From GCA-2705445 sp002705445 (GTDB taxonomy: Bacteria > Pseudomonadota > Gammaproteobacteria > Poriferisulfidales > GCA-002705445): a stretch of DNA of 64,000 bases. The stretch spans positions 744,001 to 808,000 of the forward strand of contig JBJKYB010000002.1 in the NCBI GenBank assembly GCA_045561235.1, in the 5' to 3' direction. The position numbers and the translations under genes are program-made. Under the pieces are notes generated by a model. The model ran no database searches. It saw only the letters and a list, made by a program, of their open reading frames with translations, and was not told the DNA's origin. Below, one piece after another: positions 14,507 through 22,405 of this stretch. Position 1 is the first letter of the stretch. Every line of letters begins with the position of its first letter.

Positions 14507-16276
14507 ATGTGCGGAATAGTAGGCGAATATTATTTTAAAAATAAATGTATCGATTATGATCATAATATTGAGTTGTTAATTGATAAAATTAAATCTAGGG
14601 GCCCAGATTTCTCAGGATTTTCAGTTTTAGAAAATATATGTCTTGGACACTCAAGGCTATCGATAATAGATCTCTCTAATGCTTCAAACCAGCCTTTTGA
14701 AGACAATTCTGCAAATTTGAGTATGGTTTATAATGGGTGTATTTATAATTTTATTGAATTAAGAAATAAACTTATCAATAAAGGTCATGTATTTAAGACC
14801 TCTGGAGATACAGAGGTTGTTCTAAATTCCTATAAAGAATGGGGCGAAGGCTGTTTAAAATATTTTGACGGAGATTTTGCAATTGCAATCTGGGATGCCA
14901 GAAGAAAACAACTTTTTCTTGCAAGAGATAGGTTTGGCGTTAAACCATTATATTACGTGAATTCAAAAAACTTTTTTAGATTTGGCTCAACATTACAATC
15001 AATCATAGCAAAAAAAGATATTAGCTTAGATTTGAATAATAAGTCGTTACACTTACATTTTTCTTTACACGCAGTTGTACCTGCACCTGATACTATATTT
15101 AAAAATATAAAAAAAGTTCCACCAGGTCATTATTTAATTATTGACCAAGAAAAAAACTTATCTACATTTAATTATTGGAATTTAGAAAGTCCAAAATCAA
15201 GAGATATTATAGGTGATGAATATGAGGCAACAGAGAAAATTGAATCTTTGCTTAAAGCGTCAATAGAAAAAAGATTAGAAGCTTCCGATATTGATGTTGG
15301 CGTTCTGCTATCGGGTGGTTTAGATTCAAGCATTATCGTTGGTTTGGCAAAAGAAAAATTTCCAAATTTAAAAACTTATAGTATTGGTTTTGAAGATGAT
15401 AAAGAGGAAAAGGGTAATGAATTTTATTATTCTGACCAGGTTGTAAAAAAATTTAATACTGATCATAAAAAATTTGTTATTAAAAATAGTTTTGCTTTAG
15501 ATAAATTGCCTAGTGCTTTTAGTTTTATGTCTGAGCCAATGCTAGGGCAAGATGCGGTTGCTTTTTTTATGCTATCGGAATTAGTAAAGAAGGAAGTTAA
15601 AGTTGTATTATCCGGACAGGGAGCAGATGAAGGATTTGCTGGATACTTTTGGTATCAAAAAATAAATTCAGAAAAAAATTATTACAAGAATTTTTTAAAA
15701 CATTACGTAGATAGAAGTGATGAGGAACTAAAAGAATTTTTAAATCTTGAATTTAAAGATAATTATACTGCTTTACTTGTAAAAGATAAATTTAATAGTA
15801 TAAATTCAAAAACATTATTAGGTAATGTTTTAAATTTTGATATAACAACACTTGTTGTAGATGATCCAGTCAAACGGGTTGATAATATGACAATGGCTTG
15901 GGGCTTAGAGGCAAGAGTGCCATTTTTAGATCATAAACTAATTGAGCTGTCTATTAAAATAGATCCTGGAGTTCATTTGAAAAGAAATGGTAAGAATATA
16001 TTAAAAGTGATTGCAGATAAATTATTACCAAAAGAAGTAATAACAAGAAAAAAAGGCTATTTTCCAATGCCAGCACTAAAGTATATTAGGGGCGATTATT
16101 ATGACTTTGTTTATGATATTCTTAATTCTAGTAAATGTTATAATAGAAATTTATATAATAAAGATTATATAAATAAATTATTGGAAAAACCGAATGATCA
16201 TAAAACTGCAATAGAAGGAAATAAACTTTGGCATGCCGCTGCTACAGAACTATGGTTTCAGGTAAATATAGATTAA
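14507..16276 (+). CDS. Asparagine synthase-like amidotransferase, N-acetylglutaminylglutamine amide type
   Basis: A 589-residue class II glutamine amidotransferase with N-terminal Cys2 (MCGIVGEYYF), RGPD and DGDFAIAIWD, fused to an asparagine synthase domain with SGGLDSS. Several blocks fit the amidotransferase of the NAGGN osmolyte system rather than AsnB: YNGCIYNFIELR, where AsnB has NGEIYN; HAVVPAPDTIFKNIKKVPPG; SEPMLGQDAVAFFMLSEL; SGQGADEGFAGYFWY; and DPVKRVDNMTMAWGLEARVPFLDH. The usual partners, a GNAT/ATP-grasp NAGGN synthetase and a peptidase, are absent from the window. It starts at the predicted transcription start, so translation is probably leaderless. Plain asparagine synthesis cannot be excluded. 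Confidence 0.8.
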   Translation: MCGIVGEYYFKNKCIDYDHNIELLIDKIKSRGPDFSGFSVLENICLGHSRLSIIDLSNASNQPFEDNSANLSMVYNGCIYNFIELRNKLINKGHVFKTSGDTEVVLNSYKEWGEGCLKYFDGDFAIAIWDARRKQLFLARDRFGVKPLYYVNSKNFFRFGSTLQSIIAKKDISLDLNNKSLHLHFSLHAVVPAPDTIFKNIKKVPPGHYLIIDQEKNLSTFNYWNLESPKSRDIIGDEYEATEKIESLLKASIEKRLEASDIDVGVLLSGGLDSSIIVGLAKEKFPNLKTYSIGFEDDKEEKGNEFYYSDQVVKKFNTDHKKFVIKNSFALDKLPSAFSFMSEPMLGQDAVAFFMLSELVKKEVKVVLSGQGADEGFAGYFWYQKINSEKNYYKNFLKHYVDRSDEELKEFLNLEFKDNYTALLVKDKFNSINSKTLLGNVLNFDITTLVVDDPVKRVDNMTMAWGLEARVPFLDHKLIELSIKIDPGVHLKRNGKNILKVIADKLLPKEVITRKKGYFPMPALKYIRGDYYDFVYDILNSSKCYNRNLYNKDYINKLLEKPNDHKTAIEGNKLWHAAATELWFQVNID

Positions 16277-16297
16277 AATATTCGATTAGGAGAAATT

Positions 16298-16612
16298 ATG
16301 GACGTTTTAGATAGAATAAAAGAGCAAGTTGAAAATAATAAGGTAATTATTTATATGAAGGGTACGCCTCAGATGCCTCAATGTGGTTTTTCAAGCAGAA
16401 CTGCAGAAGCATTAAAACAATGTGGAGTAGAGTTCGCTTATGTCAATATTTTAATGGACCCCGAAATATTTCAAAACTTACCAAAATTTGCAGATTGGCC
16501 TACATTTCCCCAAGTATATATTGATGGTGAATTTATTGGCGGATGCGATATAACTCTTGAGCTTCACGAAAAAGGCGAATTAAAAAAGATGATAGATGAA
16601 GCTACTTCGTAA
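16298..16612 (+). CDS. grxD: Monothiol glutaredoxin
   Basis: A 104-residue CGFS-type glutaredoxin (QMPQCGFSSRTAE) that binds a glutathione-ligated [2Fe-2S] cluster and passes it to target proteins. The WPTFPQVYIDGEFIGGCDI block supplies the cis-proline and glutathione contacts. An AGGAG site precedes the ATG. It lies between the amidotransferase and argG on the same strand, with only five bases before argG, so it is likely co-transcribed with argG. Confidence 0.95.
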   Translation: MDVLDRIKEQVENNKVIIYMKGTPQMPQCGFSSRTAEALKQCGVEFAYVNILMDPEIFQNLPKFADWPTFPQVYIDGEFIGGCDITLELHEKGELKKMIDEATS

Positions 16613-16617
16613 TCTAG

Positions 16618-17829
16618 ATGAAAGATAAAAATATTCAAAAAGTTGTTTTAGCATACTCTGGAGGTCTAGATACCTCAGTAATTGTGAAATGGCTTCATGA
16701 TAATTATAAGTGTGAAGTTATTACTTACACAGCTGATCTCGGTCAGAAAGATGAAATTGATTCTGCAAAGAAAAGGGCAAAGGAGCTTGGTGTATCGAAA
16801 ATAATTCTAGAAGACCTAAAGGAAGAGTTTGCAAAAGATTTTATTTTTCCGATGTTTAGAGCAAATGCTCTTTACGAAGAACAATATCTTCTTGGTACTG
16901 CAATAGCCCGTCCACTTATATCCAAAAAATTAATTGAGGTCGCTGAAAAGTATGGAGCAGATGCTATATCTCATGGAGCTACCGGAAAAGGTAATGATCA
17001 AGTGCGTTTTGAATTATCTGCTTACGCTTTAAATCCCGATATAAAAATTATTGCTCCGTGGAGAGAGTGGGATTTAAATTCAAGAGATAAGCTTTTATCT
17101 TATGCTGCTTCAAATAATATTCCAGTAGATGCAAATAAAAAAGATACACCACCTTATTCGATGGATGCAAATCTACTTCATATATCTTATGAAGGAAAAA
17201 TTTTGGAAGATCCATGGTCCTCTCCACCAGAGGATATGTGGAGATGGACTACTTCGCCTAAAAATTCTCCAAATGAAGCAGAAGAATTAATAATAGAGTT
17301 CTTTGAGGGTGATCCTGTTTCCATAAACGATAAGAAAATGAGCCCAGCAGTAATAATGGAATTTTTAAATAATGTTGGTGCAAAACATGGTATCGGAAGA
17401 TTGGATATGATTGAAAATAGATATGTAGGAATGAAATCTAGAGGATGTTATGAAACGCCAGGGGGGACAATAATTTTACATGCTAGAAGAGCAATAGAAT
17501 CTATTACGTTAGATAGGGAAGTAACACATTTAAAGACAGAAATTATGCCTAAATATGCAAGCATGATTTATAACGGCTTTTGGTGGAGCCCTGAAAGAGA
17601 AAGTTTGCAAGAATTTATTGATTCAACTCAGAAAGTAGTGTGTGGCTTTGTAAGACTTAAATTATTTAAGGGAAATATAATAATCGAGGGTAGAAAATCT
17701 GAAAATTTTAGTTTATATGAGGAATATTTAGCAACTTTTGAAGACGATAAAGGGACATATGACCAGAAAGATGCTGAGGGTTTTATTAAATTAAACGCGT
17801 TAAGACTCAAAAATATGTATAAAAAGTAA
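16618..17829 (+). CDS. argG: Argininosuccinate synthase
   Basis: Joins citrulline and aspartate with ATP in arginine synthesis. The N-terminal ATP motif AYSGGLDTSVIVKWL, HGATGKGNDQVRFE, PPYSMDANLLHISYEG and the C-terminal YDQKDAEGFIKLN mark the short (about 400-residue) type common outside the enteric bacteria. argF and argD are about 40 kb away in the window, so the pathway is scattered. It starts five bases after grxD. Confidence 0.97.
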   Translation: MKDKNIQKVVLAYSGGLDTSVIVKWLHDNYKCEVITYTADLGQKDEIDSAKKRAKELGVSKIILEDLKEEFAKDFIFPMFRANALYEEQYLLGTAIARPLISKKLIEVAEKYGADAISHGATGKGNDQVRFELSAYALNPDIKIIAPWREWDLNSRDKLLSYAASNNIPVDANKKDTPPYSMDANLLHISYEGKILEDPWSSPPEDMWRWTTSPKNSPNEAEELIIEFFEGDPVSINDKKMSPAVIMEFLNNVGAKHGIGRLDMIENRYVGMKSRGCYETPGGTIILHARRAIESITLDREVTHLKTEIMPKYASMIYNGFWWSPERESLQEFIDSTQKVVCGFVRLKLFKGNIIIEGRKSENFSLYEEYLATFEDDKGTYDQKDAEGFIKLNALRLKNMYKK

Positions 17830-17911
17830 TACTGTACTTATAGTAATATCCGGCATATTATATAAAAAAAAAGCAAGAATATTGGCATTTTAAGCAATAA
17901 GAGGAGAAAAC

Positions 17912-18637
17912 ATGGGAAATTTGAGAATACTTTTAATTGGAGTAGCTTCATTAATTTTAAGTGGATGTGCTACTTATTCAGGTAATTCTATGGCTGACCC
18001 AAATGATCCATGGCAGGCAGTTAATAGACCTGTATTTGCTGTCAATGACGCATTTGACCAAGCCTTATTTAAGCCTTTAGCAAAATCATATAATGCAATC
18101 ACACCAGAACCTATTCAAGATGGAGTGACAAATTTCTTTTCGAATTTAAATGAAATAGATAATGCTATAAATAATTTATTTCAAGGTAAGCCAGAAGCAT
18201 TTGCAACTTCGGTTGGAAGATTAGCAATTAATTCAACAATAGGATTGGGAGGTATTATAGATGTTGCCTCTCACATGGGACTTACTCATACTCCTGAGGA
18301 TCTAGGACAAACTATAGGTGTACTTGGAGCAGGTGCTGGACCATATGTAGTATTGCCATTTCTTGGTTCAAATAGCGTAAGAGATATTCCAGGGACAATT
18401 TTATCTATGTATTTAAATCCACTAGCATGGCTAGATGATGTTTCTTTTAGAAATATAATGGTTGGAGTAAATGCTGTAGATGCAAGATCAAATCTACTTG
18501 CAAAAGAAGATATTGCAAGTGAAATTTCTGAAGATAAATATACTTTGTATAAAGATGCTTATCTCGAGGAAAGGGAATTTGAAATAGCTGATGGAAACTT
18601 GGATGATTCCGACTTGACTTCTGATATAGCTGATTAA
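17912..18637 (+). CDS. mlaA: Outer membrane lipid asymmetry lipoprotein MlaA
   Basis: An outer membrane lipoprotein that removes phospholipids from the outer leaflet and passes them to MlaC. The signal ends in LILSGC with lipid-bearing Cys19. DPWQAVNRPVFAVNDAFDQALFKPLAKSY, NFFSNLNEIDNAINNLFQGK, GLGGIIDVASHMGL and GPYVVLPFLGSNSVRDIPG are family blocks. It has 241 residues with an acidic tail. A good AGGAG site precedes the ATG. The rest of the Mla system (mlaBCDEF) is not in the window. Confidence 0.95.
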   Translation: MGNLRILLIGVASLILSGCATYSGNSMADPNDPWQAVNRPVFAVNDAFDQALFKPLAKSYNAITPEPIQDGVTNFFSNLNEIDNAINNLFQGKPEAFATSVGRLAINSTIGLGGIIDVASHMGLTHTPEDLGQTIGVLGAGAGPYVVLPFLGSNSVRDIPGTILSMYLNPLAWLDDVSFRNIMVGVNAVDARSNLLAKEDIASEISEDKYTLYKDAYLEEREFEIADGNLDDSDLTSDIAD

Positions 18638-18652
18638 ATTTTATATTATCTC

Positions 18653-19261
18653 TTAAGTTTTATTTTTAGTACTAATTCCGATATATATGCCATTAAGTAT
18701 TATAAATATTATTGGCAAAATAATTCCTAAAATGTAAAATTTAAATTCAACCCATGTTTCTTCAGTATAAAAGTTAGCGACATAAAGATTTAAAATACCA
18801 CAAAAAACAAAAAATATTATCCAAGAATTTGATAAAACAGACCATTTTTTATTATCAAGCTCTATTTGTTCTTCGAGAAGTTTTTTAATTATATTTTCTT
18901 TGGAGATAATGTTATTAAGAATAAAAAATAAAGCGAAGCCCCAATATACGATTGAAGGTTTAATTTTTATAAATAGTGGATTTTTAAAATATAAAGTACT
19001 TAAACCTGCAATTAAAATTATAAATAAAGTTATATAGTGTATTTTTTTAACTTTTTTGATCAATAATAAAACAAGGAATTGAATTGAGTAAGTAACCATT
19101 AGCACTAAAGTAGCAAAGTATATACCACTAGATTTTTTTGGATTAAGATCAATACCAAACAGAGCGTTAACGTCGTTTATATAGTTTACAGGAATATCTG
19201 TATAAAAAACATATGATATAAAGAAGAAAAAAACTGGTATAAAATCAACAAATGCCTTCAA
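18653..19261 (-). CDS. yciB: Inner membrane septation protein YciB
   Basis: A polytopic inner membrane protein linked to septation and envelope synthesis in relatives. The N-terminus MKAFVDFIPVFFFF, the SIVYWGFALFFIL segment and the C-terminal WVEFKFYILGIILPIIFIILNGIYI match the family. There are about five to six membrane segments in 202 residues. No ATG is available; I choose TTG at 19261 because GAGGA lies five bases upstream and the N-terminus then matches relatives. The longer frame from TTG 19273 would overlap that site. It converges with mlaA. Confidence 0.88.
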   Translation of the reverse strand: MKAFVDFIPVFFFFISYVFYTDIPVNYINDVNALFGIDLNPKKSSGIYFATLVLMVTYSIQFLVLLLIKKVKKIHYITLFIILIAGLSTLYFKNPLFIKIKPSIVYWGFALFFILNNIISKENIIKKLLEEQIELDNKKWSVLSNSWIIFFVFCGILNLYVANFYTEETWVEFKFYILGIILPIIFIILNGIYIGISTKNKT

Positions 19262-19290
19262 AATAATCCTCAAAAAAAACTAGAAATATG

Positions 19291-19319
19291 TTAAGTGTAA
19301 GCCTATATAATGCTATAAT
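19291..19319 (+). promoter_or_regulatory. Candidate extended -10 promoter for scpA-scpB
   Basis: TGCTATAAT is a perfect extended -10, with TTAAGT 17 bases upstream as a weak -35. It lies 30 bases before the scpA ATG. Confidence 0.45.
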
Positions 19320-19333
19320 ATTATTGAATAATA
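19319..19333. promoter_or_regulatory. Palindrome over the predicted scpA transcription start
   Basis: TATTATTGAATAATA is a perfect inverted repeat with seven-base arms around one base. It begins at the last base of the -10 box and covers the predicted start, where a repressor could act. It may be chance given the AT content. Confidence 0.3.
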
Positions 19334-19348
19334 ACACAATATGAGTTA

Positions 19349-20161
19349 ATGGATATAAAACCTGATACACATAAAGAAATTAAAGATGTTAATGTTCCAC
19401 TAGCTTATGTTAAAGGGCAGCCTTTTCTAACTATTCCGAAAGATTTATACTTACCACCAGATGCTTTGGAAGTAGTCTTAGATTCATTTGAAGGACCTCT
19501 AGATTTATTATTATATTTAATAAAAAGCCAAAATTTTGACATACTTGAACTACCAGTTGCCAAAATTACTGATCAATATATTCAATATATTGATTTGATG
19601 CAGGAATTAAAATTAGAACTGGCTGCAGAATATATGTTAATGGCAGCGACTCTTGCAGAAATAAAATCTAAATTATTATTACCTAAAATTGATGATGAGG
19701 GTGAAGAGGAAGATGATCCAAGAGCAGAATTAATAAGAAGATTACAAGAATATGAAAGATATAAAAAAGCAAGCTTTAAAATAGAATCCTTACCAAGAGT
19801 TAACAGAGATTTCTATTTAGCTAAAAAGGTTCCTTATGAGATCATAAAAAAAAATGAAGAATATCAGAATGTTGATCTAGAAAAACTTGTTATTGTATTC
19901 CATCAACTAATGCAACAAACAAAATTTCTTTCTCCACATGATGTAAAAAAAGATTTTTTATCTGTAAGGGAGAAAATGACTTTGATAATGAATAAATTAA
20001 AAAAAGACGAGTATATAGACTTTAAAAAAATTTTAAATTTTAAAGAGGGGAAGTCAGGTATAGTTGTTACTTTTTTAGCTATATTAGAATTAATCAAGTT
20101 GGCATTAATTGATTGTGTTCAAGCAAACTATGATTCATCAATATTTATTAAATTAAAATAA
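19349..20161 (+). CDS. scpA: Segregation and condensation protein A
   Basis: The kleisin subunit of the SMC-ScpAB condensin. The N-terminal kleisin region is VVLDSFEGPLDLLLYLIKSQNFDILELPVAKITDQYIQY, shown here by its core FEGPLDLLLYLIK. AAEYMLMAATLAEIKSKLLLP follows, and a winged helix closes the protein with VTFLAILELIKL. It has 270 residues. scpB follows on the same strand with a 15-base gap to its proposed start. The partner smc is not in this window. MukBEF, used instead in enteric bacteria, is therefore not expected here. Confidence 0.94.
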   Translation: MDIKPDTHKEIKDVNVPLAYVKGQPFLTIPKDLYLPPDALEVVLDSFEGPLDLLLYLIKSQNFDILELPVAKITDQYIQYIDLMQELKLELAAEYMLMAATLAEIKSKLLLPKIDDEGEEEDDPRAELIRRLQEYERYKKASFKIESLPRVNRDFYLAKKVPYEIIKKNEEYQNVDLEKLVIVFHQLMQQTKFLSPHDVKKDFLSVREKMTLIMNKLKKDEYIDFKKILNFKEGKSGIVVTFLAILELIKLALIDCVQANYDSSIFIKLK

Positions 20162-20176
20162 AATTTGAGTAAAAAT

Positions 20177-20815
20177 ATGCTAGAAAATAATAAAATTAAG
20201 AAAATTATTGAATCTTTGATATTTTCTTCACCTTCTCCAATAAAAGCTAAAGATATAAGAAATTTTTTCGCTGAGGAAAAAATTTCTTTAAAACTCATTG
20301 AAGAGTTAATTATAGAGCTTCAAAGTAAATATTCTCAATCGGGTGTAAATTTAATTAGAGTATCATCTGGCTATAGATTTCAGGTAGCAGATGATTGTAA
20401 TGAATGGGTTACAAATTTTTATCCAGAAAAGCCTCAAAAATATTCGAGAGCATTAATGGAAACTTTAGCATTAATCATATATAAACAACCTATAACAAGA
20501 ACTGAAATTGAAGCAGTTCGAGGTGTAAGTGTAAGTAGCAATATTATAAAAACTCTTCTAGAAAGAGAATGGATAAAAATATTAGGTTACAAAGAAGTGC
20601 CGGGAAAACCTGCCATATTCGGAACAACTAAAGAATTTTTAAATTCGCATAATTTAGTGTCTTTAAACCAATTACCAAAACTTGATGATATAATTGAGTT
20701 ATCAGATCAAGAAAAAACTCAGTTGGGTTTGTTAGATTTAAGTAATAATGATGAAGCTAAATCAAATGTTGATGGTCATGAACCAGAAGAATTTAATAAT
20801 GATAATATTCATTAA
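20177..20815 (+). CDS. scpB: Segregation and condensation protein B
   Basis: A dimeric winged-helix partner of ScpA in the condensin complex. KKIIESLIFSSPSPIKAKDIRNFF forms the first winged helix, here cited by IIESLIFSSPSPIK. SGYRFQVADD, the block METLALIIYKQPITRTEIE and RGVSVSSNIIKTLLEREWI with GKPAIFGTTKEFL are typical. I start at ATG 20177, seven bases after GAG; a TTG at 20165 in frame is possible and would add four residues. The protein has 212 residues with an acidic tail. A hairpin with T-rich repeats follows immediately. Confidence 0.93.
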   Translation: MLENNKIKKIIESLIFSSPSPIKAKDIRNFFAEEKISLKLIEELIIELQSKYSQSGVNLIRVSSGYRFQVADDCNEWVTNFYPEKPQKYSRALMETLALIIYKQPITRTEIEAVRGVSVSSNIIKTLLEREWIKILGYKEVPGKPAIFGTTKEFLNSHNLVSLNQLPKLDDIIELSDQEKTQLGLLDLSNNDEAKSNVDGHEPEEFNNDNIH

Positions 20816-20840
20816 AAAAACTAAGTTTTTTTAGTTTTTT
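20815..20840 (+). terminator. Probable terminator after scpB
   Basis: AAAAAACTAA and TTAGTTTTTT can pair around a six-base loop, followed by further T tracts. The stem is AT-only apart from two C-G pairs, but the T content downstream is very high. A second small hairpin, CCC-TTTTT-GGG with TATTTTTG, lies at 20860-20878. Confidence 0.55.
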
Positions 20841-20850
20841 AGTTTTTTAG
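20827..20850. repeat. Tandem 8-base repeat (TTTTTTAG)x3
   Basis: Three perfect copies of TTTTTTAG at 20827-20850, followed by a partial fourth copy, inside the scpB terminator region. Alternative pairing of the upstream AAAAAACTAA with any copy is possible. Such tracts can vary in length between strains. Confidence 0.8.
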
Positions 20851-20880
20851 TTTTTATAGCCCTTTTTGGGTATTTTTGTC

Positions 20881-20909
20881 TTGAGTATTCCGGAATATTA
20901 GAATATATT
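20881..20909 (+). promoter_or_regulatory. Sigma70-like promoter for the transhydrogenase operon
   Basis: TTGAGT and TATATT are separated by exactly 17 bases, about 47 bases before the pntAA ATG. The spacer contains the perfect palindrome TATTCCGGAATA (20887 region), placed where a regulator could bind. It directly follows the scpB terminator, so the context is right for a new transcript. Confidence 0.55.
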
Positions 20910-20955
20910 ATCGTACCATCAAGATTAATTATTATTAAAAATTAATGGTAACAAC

Positions 20956-22107
20956 ATGAAAATTTCAATTCCAAAAGAAAATAGGAAAGGCGAGACAAGA
21001 GTCGCGGCTTCTCCAGAAGTTGTAAGAAAATTTGTTTCGATGGGTTTTAGCGTCACAATAGAAAGTGGTGCAGGACTAAATGCAGGGTTTACTGATGAAA
21101 TATTTAAAGATGCTGGAGCAGAAATAGCTGCTGATACAAAATCGACATTAGAAAATGCAGACCTAGTTTTTAAAATACAACGTTTGATGACTTCAAACGA
21201 TTCCATGAATGAAATTTCCATGTGTAAAAAAGACTCGATGATTTTATCCCACATGTCAGCTTTGAGTACGAAAAAAGATTCCGAAGAATACGCCAAAGCA
21301 TCATTGACAACTTTTGCAATGGATTTGATGCCAAGAATTAGCAGAGCTCAATCGATGGATGTATTGTCGTCCCAATCTAACCTTTCTGGTTACCAAGCAG
21401 TAATAAAAGGGGCAGATAATTTTAATAGTGCTTTTCCAATGATGATGACAGCGGCTGGCACGGTTGCTCCGGCAAAAGTTTTTATAATGGGAGTTGGTGT
21501 TGCAGGACTTCAAGCAATCGCAACAGCTAAAAGAATGGGCGCAATCGTTACAGCATATGATGTAAGAGCTGCAACAAAAGAACAAGTAGAAAGTTTAGGT
21601 GGTAAATTTCTTATTGTTGACGAAGAAGCAATGAAAGAAGCTGAAACTTCAGGAGGCTATGCAAAAGAAATGACCGAAGAATATAAGAAAAAAGAACAGG
21701 AAGTAATTAAAAAGCACATAAGTGATCAGGATATAGTAATAACAACGGCTCTTATTCCTGGAAGACCTGCCCCCCGACTTGTAACTGCTGAAATGGTTAA
21801 ATCAATGAGAACAGGAACGGTAATTGTGGATTTAGCGGCTGAAATGGGTGGGAATTGCGAATTAACTAAGAGAAACGAAGTCTTTGATGCTGATGGTGTA
21901 AAAATAGTTGGATATGATAACTTACCAGGCGAGCTTCCAAAAGATGCAAGTACACTTTTTGCAAAAAATTTACTAAATTTTTTATCACCTCATTTTAACA
22001 GCGAAACTAAGAAATTAGAGTTGGATTGGGAGGATGAAACAGTAAAAAATACTTTAGTTACAAAAGATGGCAATATAGTAAGTGAAATTGTTAAAGGAGT
22101 TTCATAA
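20956..22107 (+). CDS. pntAA: NAD(P) transhydrogenase subunit alpha 1
   Basis: The NAD(H)-binding domain I of the proton-translocating transhydrogenase, which makes NADPH from NADH using the proton gradient. The N-terminus MKISIPKENRKGETRVAASP, the Rossmann motif GVGVAGLQAIATAKRMGA, and ALIPGRPAPRL with VDLAAEMGGNCE are family blocks. At 383 residues it lacks the membrane part found fused in E. coli PntA. That part is the next gene, whose ATG overlaps this stop by one base, the normal three-gene form in many bacteria rather than a frameshift. Confidence 0.96.
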   Translation: MKISIPKENRKGETRVAASPEVVRKFVSMGFSVTIESGAGLNAGFTDEIFKDAGAEIAADTKSTLENADLVFKIQRLMTSNDSMNEISMCKKDSMILSHMSALSTKKDSEEYAKASLTTFAMDLMPRISRAQSMDVLSSQSNLSGYQAVIKGADNFNSAFPMMMTAAGTVAPAKVFIMGVGVAGLQAIATAKRMGAIVTAYDVRAATKEQVESLGGKFLIVDEEAMKEAETSGGYAKEMTEEYKKKEQEVIKKHISDQDIVITTALIPGRPAPRLVTAEMVKSMRTGTVIVDLAAEMGGNCELTKRNEVFDADGVKIVGYDNLPGELPKDASTLFAKNLLNFLSPHFNSETKKLELDWEDETVKNTLVTKDGNIVSEIVKGVS

Positions 22108-22391
22108 TGGATTTTTTAAGTTTATTTTCAATATTCGTGTTATCAGTTTTTGTTGGCTTTTATGTCGTTTGGGGAGTTACTCCTGCACTTCATTCACCCC
22201 TTCTAGCTGTAACAAATGCAATATCATCAGTAATAATCGTTGGCGGTCTTATTGCTGCTGTTGCTAGTAAAGGCATTTTAGATTTATCTAGTTCAATGGG
22301 ATTAATAGCTGTTCTTTTAGCTTCAGTAAATATATTTGGTGGTTTTATGGTTGCTCAAAGAATGTTAGCAATGTTTAAAAAGAAAAAATAA
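22107..22391 (+). CDS. pntAB: NAD(P) transhydrogenase subunit alpha 2
   Basis: A 94-residue membrane subunit with three to four helices that forms part of the proton channel (domain II). FVVWGVTPALHSPLLAVTNAISSVIIVG is the conserved region, recognised here by TPALHSPLLAVTNAISS. The protein ends in the basic FKKKK. It corresponds to the C-terminal part of fused PntA proteins. The start overlaps the pntAA stop and a good AAAGGAG site lies within the end of pntAA, so equal expression with the neighbouring subunits is expected. Confidence 0.95.
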   Translation: MDFLSLFSIFVLSVFVGFYVVWGVTPALHSPLLAVTNAISSVIIVGGLIAAVASKGILDLSSSMGLIAVLLASVNIFGGFMVAQRMLAMFKKKK

Positions 22392-22405
22392 ATAGGAAAA
22401 TATAA

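Noticed and set aside
13415..14563. Longer queG starting at 14563
   Set aside because: The extra 31 codons overlap the divergent amidotransferase start and lack homology; ATG 14470 gives the family N-terminus.
20827..20850. CRISPR-like repeat
   Set aside because: Units are 8 bases of T-rich sequence with no spacers, and no cas genes are near.
21301..21585. Reverse open frames of 94 and 123 codons inside pntAA
   Set aside because: They are antisense to a strongly conserved enzyme and have no recognisable protein features.
20956..22391. Frameshifted pntA
   Set aside because: pntAA and pntAB as separate genes is the normal three-subunit form, each with its own start and ribosome site.
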